From NCBI RefSeq assembly GCF_000429625.1, contig NZ_KE386927.1, positions 530,173 to 594,172 on the forward strand: DNA of 64,000 bases. The letters run 5' to 3'. The notes beneath the pieces are model-generated. The model searched no databases. It saw only the letters and a program-made list of their open reading frames with translations, and was not told the origin of the DNA. The stretch comes from Azospirillum halopraeferens DSM 3675 (GTDB lineage: Bacteria; Pseudomonadota; Alphaproteobacteria; Azospirillales; Azospirillaceae). The translations under genes and the position numbers were made by a program. This document shows positions 57,542-64,000 of the stretch, one piece after another. Numbering within the stretch: position 1 is the stretch's first letter; each line of letters opens with the position of its first letter.

Positions 57542-57570
57542 TTTATACGCGCGCCCCCCGGCCAAGGCAA
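57542..57570 (-). promoter_or_regulatory. Promoter of rpmI-rplT
   Basis: On the minus strand TTGCCT (57570-57565) and TATAAA (57547-57542) are separated by exactly 17 bases. The leader is about 80 bases and might carry an L20 regulatory structure, which I cannot resolve by eye. Confidence 0.75.
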
Positions 57571-57624
57571 GCGGCCCGTTGGCCCGTCCGCCATGCGTCG
57601 TGCCGCGGTGCGGCGCGTTTCGCG

Positions 57625-58584
57625 CTACGCCCCCTGCCGCAGATCCCGGAAGCGCTCCGTCGCCTGGATCAGGGCGGCGCGGATGCCGGGCTCCATGGCG
57701 GAGTGGCCGGCGTCGGGAATGATGCGGTAGTCGGCCTCCGGCCAGACGCGGCGCAGCTCGTCGGCCGACACGATGGGGCACACCACGTCGTAGCGGCCCT
57801 GCACGATCACCGCCGGCAGATGGCGGATGCGGTGCACGTTCCGCAGCAGCCGGTCCTCCGGCGTGAAGCGGTTGGCGCGGAAATAGTGCGCCTCGATGCG
57901 CGCCAGGCCCAGGGCGTGGTTGTCCTCCCCCGACGCGGCGATCAGGTCGGGCGACGGCAGCAGGGACGAGCAGGCGCCCTCGTACATGCTCCACGCCCGC
58001 GCCGCGGCCAGGCGCACGGTGCGGTCGGGGGAATCCAGCCGGCGCCAGTAGGCTTCCAGCAGGTCGCCCCGCTCGGCCTCCGGAATATGGCCGGCGAAGG
58101 ACGACCAGGCTTCCGGGAAGATCATGCGCATGTGGTAGAGGAACCAGTCGATCTCGGCGCGGCGCATCAGGAAGATGCCGCGCAGGATCAGGCCGCGGCA
58201 GCGCTCGGGATGGGTCTGGGCGTAGGCCAGCGCCAGGGTAGAGCCCCAGGAGCCGCCGAACAGGTGCCAGCGGTCGATGCGCAGGTGGCGGCGCAGGGTC
58301 TCGATGTCCTCCACCAGCAGCTCGGTGGTGTTGCGCCGCACCTCGCCCGGCGGCGTGGAGCGCCCGGCGCCGCGCTGGTCGAACACCACGATGCGGTAGT
58401 AGCGCGGGTCGAAGAAGCGGCGGTGCGTCGGCGAGGCGCCGGCGCCGGGGCCGCCGTGCAGGAACACCACCGGCACGCCGTTCGGGTTGCCGCACTGCTC
58501 CCAGTAAAGGGTGTGGAGGTCGTCGACCGCGAGGCGGCCGGTCTCGAACGGTTCGATGGGCGGGAAAAGCTCGGTGCGCGGCAT
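57625..58584 (-). CDS. pip: Prolyl iminopeptidase
   Basis: Alpha/beta-hydrolase that releases N-terminal proline from peptides. The oxyanion HGGPGAG (residues 43-49), the nucleophile S112 in GGSWGS, and late Asp (QGRYDVVCP) and His (DAGHSAME) complete the triad; 319 residues, all of family type. It probably has its own promoter since a ~190-base spacer with a perfect palindrome lies upstream. Confidence 0.95.
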   Translation of the reverse strand: MPRTELFPPIEPFETGRLAVDDLHTLYWEQCGNPNGVPVVFLHGGPGAGASPTHRRFFDPRYYRIVVFDQRGAGRSTPPGEVRRNTTELLVEDIETLRRHLRIDRWHLFGGSWGSTLALAYAQTHPERCRGLILRGIFLMRRAEIDWFLYHMRMIFPEAWSSFAGHIPEAERGDLLEAYWRRLDSPDRTVRLAAARAWSMYEGACSSLLPSPDLIAASGEDNHALGLARIEAHYFRANRFTPEDRLLRNVHRIRHLPAVIVQGRYDVVCPIVSADELRRVWPEADYRIIPDAGHSAMEPGIRAALIQATERFRDLRQGA

Positions 58585-58663
58585 GCGGCGGGTCCTGTGG
58601 TGGGCGGCCAGTGTACGGGGCTCCGGCCGTCCCCGCCAAGCCTCGCCGGTGGCGGGGCGTCAT

Positions 58664-58702
58664 ACGGCCGGAAAATGATCACTTCCATCATTTTCCGGCC
58701 GT
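58664..58702. repeat. Perfect 16-bp inverted repeat
   Basis: ACGGCCGGAAAATGAT (58664-58679) and ATCATTTTCCGGCCGT (58687-58702) with a seven-base loop (CACTTCC). It lies between the 3' end of the HD-GYP gene and pip, both read on the minus strand. Without a T-tract it may be an operator for pip, a terminator of uncertain strength or a short mobile palindrome. Confidence 0.75.
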
Positions 58703-58742
58703 GAAACCCGGCAGATCAATGCCTTGGCATTGGTCGAGAGGG

Positions 58743-58779
58743 TGATACCGGCGGCACCCTTCAGGTGCCGCCGGTATCA
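58743..58779. repeat. Perfect 16-bp hairpin including the stop codon of the HD-GYP gene
   Basis: TGATACCGGCGGCACC (58743-58758) pairs with GGTGCCGCCGGTATCA (58764-58779) over a five-base loop. The distal arm contains the TGA of the minus-strand gene, and there is no T-run afterwards. A stable transcript end or mRNA-protecting element is likely. Confidence 0.75.
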
Positions 58780-60372
58780 GAGCGCCGCCAGTTCGTCCGC
58801 TACGGCCAGGAAGGCGTCGACCACCCGCGGATCGTAGCGCACGCCCGACAGGCGCCGGATCTCCGCCACCGCCGCGGCGTGGCCGAGGGCGGGCCGGTGG
58901 GGGCGCGGGGAGGTCATGGCGTCGTAGCCGTCGGCCACCGCGGCGATCCGGGCGGCCAGCGGGATGGCGGTGCCCTTCAGCCCGTCGGGGTAGCCGCTGC
59001 CGTCCCACGCCTCGTGATGGTGGCGGGCGACGTCGACGGCCAGATGCAGGTGGGTGCGCCCCTCACCGCGCCGTGCCGCATGCTCCAGCAGGGCGGCACC
59101 GGCGGCGGCGTGGGCCTGCATGGCCGCGCGCTCTGCCGCGTCCAGCGGGCCGTCCTTGCCGCGAAGGGCCGGGTCGAGGGAGGCGTTGCCCACGTCGTGG
59201 AGGATGCAGGCCAGCCCGATGCCTTCCAGGAACGGCTCGTCCACCGGCCCCGCCGCGGTTCCGGCGTCGGCCAGGCGGTGGGCGATGCGCTCGGCCACCG
59301 CGGCGATGCGCAGCGTCGCTTCCGGCCGGCCCGCGTCGGCCGGGGCCGGCACGGCGGTCCGCCCCTCCGCCAGGTCGGCCAGCAGCACCAGCGTTCCCTC
59401 CTGGGCGCGGCGGAGCTGGTCGTGCAGGTACAGATTGTCGAACCCCACCGAGATCTTGGCGCAGAACAGCTCGATCAGGCTGCGGTCCAGCTCCGACAGC
59501 GGGCGGTCGGAGCGCAGGTAGACCACGTTCTCCCGGTCGTTGGGGGAGCGGATGTAGAGGGTGCAGTGGTCCGGTTCGTAGAAGTGCCGGCGGGCCTCCA
59601 GGCAGCGCAGGATGGCGGCCAGCACGTCCGGGTCGATGTGCTCCCCCGCCGGCTCGTTGATCAGGGATTCGAAACGGCCCGACCCGGCCAGCACGTACAG
59701 CCCGTCCCGCGTGCCGCCCAGCACCGGGCCGCGCTGCACGCACAGGATGGCGTCGGGGCCGACGCCCAGGATGGCGGAGAGCTGGGTCAGCACGCCCGCC
59801 GCGAACAGCTTCATCGAGCGCGCCTTGAACAGGGACGACGACGCCTCGATGATCTTCTCCAGACCGCGCCGGTTCGTCTCGATGGCCATGATGTCCTCAT
59901 AGCTGCGCAGCGCCGCCACCGTGGTGGTGAAGAGCTGCTGTGCCGTGAGCTGCGTCTTGGCCTTGTAATCGTTGATGTCGTAATCGAGGATCACCGCCCG
60001 CTCCGGCGCCTGACCGGGCTGGCCGGTGCGCAGGATGATGCGCACGTGGCGGTTCTTCAGCACCTCGCGGATGTGGTGCACCAACTTCAGCCCGGCGTCG
60101 TCGGTCTCCATCACCACGTCCAGCAGGATGATGGCGATGTCGCTTTCCCGCGCCAGCACGTCGCGCGCCTCGGCGGCCGAATAGGCGGACAGGAACTGCG
60201 CCGGCCGTCCCTTGTAGGAGAAGTCGGCGAGCACGAGCTTGGTGATCGAGTGCACCTCCGGCTCGTCGTCGACGATCAGCATCTTCCAGCGCGGCGACAC
60301 CGCCGACGGCGGCCGCTCACCGTGCCCGTCGTGCTCGTCGAGGAACAGAAGGTCGTCGTCCGCGTCGCTCAT
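58777..60372 (-). CDS. Response regulator with DUF3369 and HD-GYP-like output
   Basis: A 531-residue three-part regulator. The receiver (about 28-150) has D35/D36, D85 (ILLDVVMETDD) and K138 region (YDINDYKAKTQL); DUF3369 (about 170-330) is a GAF-like unit; the C-terminal domain is HD-GYP-like (H392/D393 in ILHDVGNASLDPAL, HHHEAWDGSGYPDGLKGTAIPLAARIAAVADGYDAMTS). HD-GYP proteins hydrolyse cyclic-di-GMP. Here the usual HDIGK is HDVGN, lacking the conserved Lys, and the protein could be weakly active or use the domain otherwise. It is divergent from no known kinase. Confidence 0.9.
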   Translation of the reverse strand: MSDADDDLLFLDEHDGHGERPPSAVSPRWKMLIVDDEPEVHSITKLVLADFSYKGRPAQFLSAYSAAEARDVLARESDIAIILLDVVMETDDAGLKLVHHIREVLKNRHVRIILRTGQPGQAPERAVILDYDINDYKAKTQLTAQQLFTTTVAALRSYEDIMAIETNRRGLEKIIEASSSLFKARSMKLFAAGVLTQLSAILGVGPDAILCVQRGPVLGGTRDGLYVLAGSGRFESLINEPAGEHIDPDVLAAILRCLEARRHFYEPDHCTLYIRSPNDRENVVYLRSDRPLSELDRSLIELFCAKISVGFDNLYLHDQLRRAQEGTLVLLADLAEGRTAVPAPADAGRPEATLRIAAVAERIAHRLADAGTAAGPVDEPFLEGIGLACILHDVGNASLDPALRGKDGPLDAAERAAMQAHAAAGAALLEHAARRGEGRTHLHLAVDVARHHHEAWDGSGYPDGLKGTAIPLAARIAAVADGYDAMTSPRPHRPALGHAAAVAEIRRLSGVRYDPRVVDAFLAVADELAAL

Positions 60373-60473
60373 GGGAATGGACTCTCAAATCCGGATGCCG
60401 CGATCGCCGCCGACCTTATCACGCGATCCGGCGGAAGTCGGCGGGAAAGCTCGTCTACGTCCGAACACCGGCG

Positions 60474-61433
60474 TCAGAACACCGCCAGCTCGGCGATCAC
60501 GCAATCGCGGCCGCGCCGCGCCAGCGACCCGCAGGCGCCGTCGATCTGGGCGGCGGAGAAGGGGCCGATCCCCATCTCGTAGACCGCGCCGCCGCCGCGG
60601 AACACCGGCCACACCATGGGCGGCACGCTGCGCCATTCCATGCCCGGACCGTCGATGAACTCCTGCCAGGCGCGCAGGCCCTCGCCGTAGCTGACGAACT
60701 CCCCCAGCTTGGCGACGTAGTGCGGGCCGGTGCCCAGCGGCGGCACGCCCGGCATGGGGTAGGCGCCGGCGACGCCGGTGAAGCCGGCCATCCCCGCCAC
60801 CACCTTGCCGCGCCCCGGCATCGACAGGGTCAGTCGGCCGTTGGTCACGTCCAGCAGCCCGACGACCTCGCCCTTGCGCAGGGTGAAGGACTGGCGCTTG
60901 CGGTTCTCCAGCAGTTCGGTGACGCCGATGGCGCGGGTGGCGACGACGTAGCCCTGAAGCCCGCTGACCCCGTATCCGGCCCAGTCGGCCCCGCGCGGCA
61001 CCGCGTTGTCCCACGCGTTGCGCGGCACCAGCGCCGCGGCGGGGCCGCCGCCGGCGGTGTCCGCCGTCCCCGCCGCCGCGCCGCTGCCGCCGCCGGCCGG
61101 TGCGGGACCGGTGTAGGGACGCGGGACGTGGACGGGGTCCAGGGAGTCCATGGGCACATAGCCGATGGGGCTGCCGCCGATGGCCACCTGCGTCCAGGTG
61201 GTGCCGCGCGGCGTGCCCAGGGCGTTCAGCGCCCGGCCGCGCTTGAGCGTCTGCACGATGCGGGCGTTCTGGTCGGGGGCGATGCGCACCTCGACGTCGC
61301 GGTTCAGCACCACCTCGCCCAGCAGCGGGGCGCCGACGGCGACCGGGCTCTGCGCCCGTGCCGGCGCGGGACCGGCCACGGCGAGGGTGGCGGCCAGGAG
61401 AATCAGCGCGGCAATGATGGGATGGCGTGCCAT
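60474..61433 (-). CDS. Exported SH3-domain protein
   Basis: A 319-residue protein with a clear signal peptide (MARHPIIAALILLAATLAVAGPAPARAQS). A bacterial SH3-like domain follows (about 50-110, VEVRIAPDQNARIVQTLKRGRALNALG ... IGYVPMDSL), then a Gly/Ala-rich linker and a larger domain of unknown type. The C-terminus has two Cys (GACGSLARRGRDCVIAEL) that may pair in the periplasm. ATG 61433 is chosen for the signal peptide. SH3-domain proteins of this kind often bind cell-wall or act with hydrolases, but this is inference. Confidence 0.82.
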   Translation of the reverse strand: MARHPIIAALILLAATLAVAGPAPARAQSPVAVGAPLLGEVVLNRDVEVRIAPDQNARIVQTLKRGRALNALGTPRGTTWTQVAIGGSPIGYVPMDSLDPVHVPRPYTGPAPAGGGSGAAAGTADTAGGGPAAALVPRNAWDNAVPRGADWAGYGVSGLQGYVVATRAIGVTELLENRKRQSFTLRKGEVVGLLDVTNGRLTLSMPGRGKVVAGMAGFTGVAGAYPMPGVPPLGTGPHYVAKLGEFVSYGEGLRAWQEFIDGPGMEWRSVPPMVWPVFRGGGAVYEMGIGPFSAAQIDGACGSLARRGRDCVIAELAVF

Positions 61434-61514
61434 GGGGTGCGGGGAAGGTCGTGCCGGGGGCGCCATTGTGCCGCGCCGGTGCCGGCCGGGGCAACCGGAG
61501 TCCGGGAGACCGCG

Positions 61515-62393
61515 TCAGGAGGCAGCGCTTTGCGGCGCCGGCCGGCCCAGCGCGGCGATGATGGCGTCCTCCAGGCAGCGCACCGGCGGGGCGGGGCGGG
61601 CGGAGCCGTGCAGCAGGGCGATCTCCACCTCCGGCAGGGCCGGCAGACCCTCGGCGGGGCCGACCACACGCAGGTCCGGCGGCACGGTGCAGGCTTCCAG
61701 CGCCGTGACCGCCAGACCGCCCGTCACGGCGCCGTGGATGGCCAGGATGCTGCCGCTGGCGAAGGCGACGCGCCAGCGCCGGCCGGCGCGGTCCAGCGCG
61801 TCCGTCGACAGGGCGCGGCAGACGCAGCCGGGAGGGAACACCGCCAGCGGCAGCGGATCGTCCCGTTCGGCCGCGGCGGCGGGCGGGGCGGCCCACACCA
61901 GCGGCTCGCGCCGCAGCGCCGTTCCCCCGGCGGTCCCCGGCATCCGGGTGACCAGGGCCAGATCCACCGCGCCGCGCTCCACCGCCGGGGTCAGGTCGGC
62001 GCTGTCGTCGCACACCACCTCCACCGGCACCTCGGGATGGGCGGCGACCAGGCGGGCCAGCAGCGGCGGCAACAGCAGGGTGGCGTAGTCGTCGGGCGCG
62101 CCGATGCGCACCGGGCGGCTCCCCGCCCGCCGGCCGACGGCGGCCAGCGCCTCGTCGTTCAGGGTCAGCAGGCGGCGCGCGTAGGCCAGCAGCCGTTCGC
62201 CGTCCGGCGTCAGGTGCACGCCGCGGGGGTCGCGCTCGAACACGCGGGCCCCCACCGCGTCCTCCAGCCGCTTCACCTGCTGGCTGACGGCGGCCTGGGT
62301 GCGCAGCAGCGTCTGCGCCGCGCGGGTGAAGCTGCGCGCGTCGGCGACCGCCACGAAGGCGCGCAGCAGGTCGGTGTCGAGGTTGGCGGCCAT
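61515..62393 (-). CDS. LysR-family transcriptional regulator
   Basis: A 292-residue regulator. The winged helix is at the N-terminus (LLRAFVAVADARSFTRAAQTLLRTQAAVSQQVKRLEDAVGARVFER), followed by a periplasmic-binding-protein-like inducer domain with two lobes. The ATG at 62393 is chosen (MAANLDTDLLRAFVAV). A palindrome T-N11-A type site lies 60 bases upstream (62454-62467). LysR proteins usually autorepress and activate a divergent gene; here the divergent neighbour is the FHA gene, ~300 bases off. The inducer is unknown. Confidence 0.92.
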   Translation of the reverse strand: MAANLDTDLLRAFVAVADARSFTRAAQTLLRTQAAVSQQVKRLEDAVGARVFERDPRGVHLTPDGERLLAYARRLLTLNDEALAAVGRRAGSRPVRIGAPDDYATLLLPPLLARLVAAHPEVPVEVVCDDSADLTPAVERGAVDLALVTRMPGTAGGTALRREPLVWAAPPAAAAERDDPLPLAVFPPGCVCRALSTDALDRAGRRWRVAFASGSILAIHGAVTGGLAVTALEACTVPPDLRVVGPAEGLPALPEVEIALLHGSARPAPPVRCLEDAIIAALGRPAPQSAAS

Positions 62394-62696
62394 GGGGCCA
62401 TTGAAGCAGAGCGGCACCCCGGCCGGCAAGGGCGGCCCGCCCATCACGCCCGGTTATGGTGCCATAAGGCCAATTCGTTTTCGTTCCCCGGCCATTTGGC
62501 CCGGAATCTTCGCAGCGGTCCCTCTCGGGGGCCCGGGAGCGGAGGCGGGGCGATGGTGTTCGCGGCGATGGCGCGGGTGGTGGTGACGGCGGCGCGGCAG
62601 GCGGAGGATCCCGAGGCGCTCATACAATCGTGGAGCCGGCGCCCGCGAGCGGTTAGACTCACACCGTCACCGCCACCGACCGCAGGAGGCCGCGCC
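62394..62696. promoter_or_regulatory. 303-base spacer between lysR and the FHA gene, with a LysR-type palindrome
   Basis: TTATGG TG CCATAA (62454-62467) is a perfect palindrome of the T-N11-A form bound by LysR proteins. GGCCAA/TTGGCC arms flank the following AT-rich stretch. A weak TACAAT is visible near 62622, without a good -35. There is no credible gene in the spacer; an in-frame extension of the FHA gene to 62553 exists. Confidence 0.55.
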
Positions 62697-63254
62697 ATGA
62701 CCCGCGACGATCCCGACGCTACCCTGACCGCGCCGAACGCCGCGCTGCGCACCGCCGCGGCCGCCGCCGCAGGCGGCCTGTTCGACGGCCGGCCGTTCCT
62801 GAAGGTGGTCGGCGGGCCGTTGCTGGGCCGCCGCATCTTCCTCGAATTCGGCGAAACCACGCTCGGCCGCGGCGAAGCGGCCGGTATCGGCTTGCCGGAC
62901 CCCAACGTGTCGCGCGAACACGCCGCGGTCGTCTTCGATGGCCGCGCCTTCCGTCTGGTCGACCGGGAGAGCCGCAACGGCACCCTGCTGAACGGACGCC
63001 CGGTGGCGGAAGGGGAACTGGCCTTCGGCGACCGCATCCGCATCGGCACCAGCGAGATGGAGTTCACCTGCGAAGGCTTCGAACTGGTGGCCAGCAGCCC
63101 CGACCAGGCGGAGCAGGCCTACCGCCGCACGCTGGAGCGGCGGGACACCTTCGTCGCCGCGCTGGCCGGCCTGCGCACCGCACTGGCGATCCGCTCCGGC
63201 CGCGGCGAGGAGGTGGCGGCGCTGGACGGCCAACTGGCCCGGTTGCGCGGCTGA
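62697..63254 (+). CDS. FHA-domain protein
   Basis: A 185-residue protein with one forkhead-associated domain (about 30-125), which binds phosphothreonine peptides: LGRGEAAGIGLPDPNVSREHAAVVFDG, and ESRNGTLLNGRPV carries the conserved SxxH-like SREH and NG motifs. The C-terminal helix (LERRDTFVAALAGLRTALAI) may bind a partner. It has no kinase, phosphatase or type VI secretion genes around. ATG 62697 is fixed by AGGAGG eight bases upstream. Confidence 0.88.
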   Translation: MTRDDPDATLTAPNAALRTAAAAAAGGLFDGRPFLKVVGGPLLGRRIFLEFGETTLGRGEAAGIGLPDPNVSREHAAVVFDGRAFRLVDRESRNGTLLNGRPVAEGELAFGDRIRIGTSEMEFTCEGFELVASSPDQAEQAYRRTLERRDTFVAALAGLRTALAIRSGRGEEVAALDGQLARLRG

Positions 63255-63299
63255 GCCGGTGTGCCCGGATCGGGCCGTATCCGGCCCGGGCACACCGGC
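63255..63299. terminator. Bidirectional terminator-like hairpin
   Basis: GCCGGTGTGCCCGG (63255-63268) pairs perfectly with CCGGGCACACCGGC (63286-63299); an alternative inner stem GGGCCG/CGGCCC overlaps it. It lies directly between the FHA gene and the convergent chemoreceptor gene. Confidence 0.65.
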
Positions 63300-63329
63300 G
63301 AACTCTATGGATCTTTTCGGGGCTCTTCC

Positions 63330-64000
63330 TCAGGCCGCCCGCACGCGGGCGATGAAGCCGTCCACCTCGGTGCGCAACGTGCCGGCCTCCTGAGACAGGC
63401 GGTTGGCGGCGGACAGCACCTCGGCGGCGGCGGTGCCGGCCTCGCGGGCGGCGGTGCTGACACCGGTGATGTTGTCCGACACCTCCTGCGTGCCGCAGGC
63501 CGCCTGCTGGACGTTGCGACCGATCTCCTGCGTCGCCGCCGCCTGCTCCTCCACCGCTGCCGCGATCGTGCCGGCGATCTCGTTGACGTCGCTGATGGTC
63601 TTGCCGATGTCGCGGATCGCCGTCACCGCACCGCCGGTCTGCGCCTGGATCTCGGCGATCTGGGCGGCGATGTCCTCGGTGGCCCTGGCGGTCTGGTTGG
63701 CCAGCGCCTTGACCTCGCTGGCCACCACGGCGAAGCCCTTGCCCGCTTCGCCGGCCCGCGCCGCCTCGATGGTGGCGTTCAGCGCCAGCAGGTTGGTCTG
63801 GCCGGCGATGTTCTGGATCAGGCTGACCACGTCGCCGATGCGCTGGGCCGCGGTGGCCAGCCCCTCGACGGTGGTGTTGGTGCGCTCCGCGGCACCCTGC
63901 GCGTCCCTGGAGATGCGGGCGGACTCGCTGACCCGGCGGCTGATCTCGGTGATGGAGCTGCCCAGCTCCTCCGACGCGGCGGCGACGGTCTGGACGTTGG
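63330..64000 (-). CDS. Methyl-accepting chemotaxis protein, C-terminal part
   Basis: The frame continues past the right edge, so only the signalling domain is visible. It has the hairpin tip QTNLLALNATIEAARAGEAG and the following GKGFAVVASEVKALANQTARATEDI, and heptad repeats throughout, ending TEVDGFIARVRAA. The sensor and any membrane region lie outside the window. No CheA/W genes are visible here. Confidence 0.93.
   Translation of the reverse strand, partial: NVQTVAAASEELGSSITEISRRVSESARISRDAQGAAERTNTTVEGLATAAQRIGDVVSLIQNIAGQTNLLALNATIEAARAGEAGKGFAVVASEVKALANQTARATEDIAAQIAEIQAQTGGAVTAIRDIGKTISDVNEIAGTIAAAVEEQAAATQEIGRNVQQAACGTQEVSDNITGVSTAAREAGTAAAEVLSAANRLSQEAGTLRTEVDGFIARVRAA

Overview
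The window is a GC-rich, densely packed bacterial chromosome segment with no transfer RNA, ribosomal RNA, CRISPR array, insertion sequence, integrase or phage gene that I can see. The gene content points to an alphaproteobacterium of the Rhodospirillales, most likely an Azospirillum-like organism. Pointers are a DUF2244 protein beside endonuclease III, the gene order phoR-pstSCAB-phoU-phoB, hrcA-grpE close to dnaKJ, a Fur/Mur-type regulator, and many soluble PAS/receiver sensory proteins. This is inferred from family resemblance; no database was searched.

Layout. 1-5.5 kb: an EI24-type membrane protein (cut by the left edge), a bactofilin, endonuclease III, DUF2244, an AraC-alkyltransferase fusion, dapB, and an overlapping Smr/XRE pair. 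5.5-8.5 kb: lutABC for lactate oxidation, linked by short gaps and one 4-base overlap. 8.8-11.5 kb: high-affinity zinc import, znuCB divergent from znuA around a Zur-box-like palindrome. 11.5-16.8 kb: a small membrane protein, comM, a creatininase-family hydrolase and NADP-type malic enzyme. 16.9-24.8 kb: the complete phosphate-starvation locus with a Pho box before pstS and a strong terminator after it. 24.8-29.3 kb: hemW-rdgB-rph divergent from hrcA-grpE. 29.4-33.1 kb: a CheY-like regulator, a soluble chemoreceptor, a DUF1848 protein and two unknown genes, bounded by two AT-rich spacers. 33.8-37 kb: dnaK-dnaJ.

37-49 kb is rich in signalling: a CBS-domain histidine kinase, a transglutaminase-like protease, Fur, a HAD phosphatase, a degenerate receiver, an HxlR regulator translationally coupled to a FabF-type ketosynthase, a SAM hydrolase-like enzyme, a hybrid kinase with HPt, a cold-shock protein and a sigma-54-type response regulator. 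49.4-52.7 kb: coaBC-dut-rrf2-cysK, three of whose junctions are overlaps or very short. 53.2-57.6 kb (minus strand): rpmI-rplT, then pheS-pheT behind an intrinsic terminator. 57.6-64 kb: prolyl iminopeptidase, a REC-DUF3369-HD-GYP regulator, an SH3-domain exported protein, a LysR regulator, an FHA protein and the C-terminal part of a chemoreceptor cut by the right edge.

Most of the window is core metabolism and stress response. The features that best repay a second look are regulatory: a 22-bp perfect inverted repeat laid over the hxlR-fabF promoter, a hairpin that would bury the ribosome-binding site of the creatininase gene, a terminator between rplT and pheS with no obvious promoter after it, two perfect palindromes after the HD-GYP gene, and a 636-bp AT-rich spacer before dnaK with a candidate long leader for a 67-residue protein. 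I did not find a clear multi-gene defence or biosynthetic system that is new.
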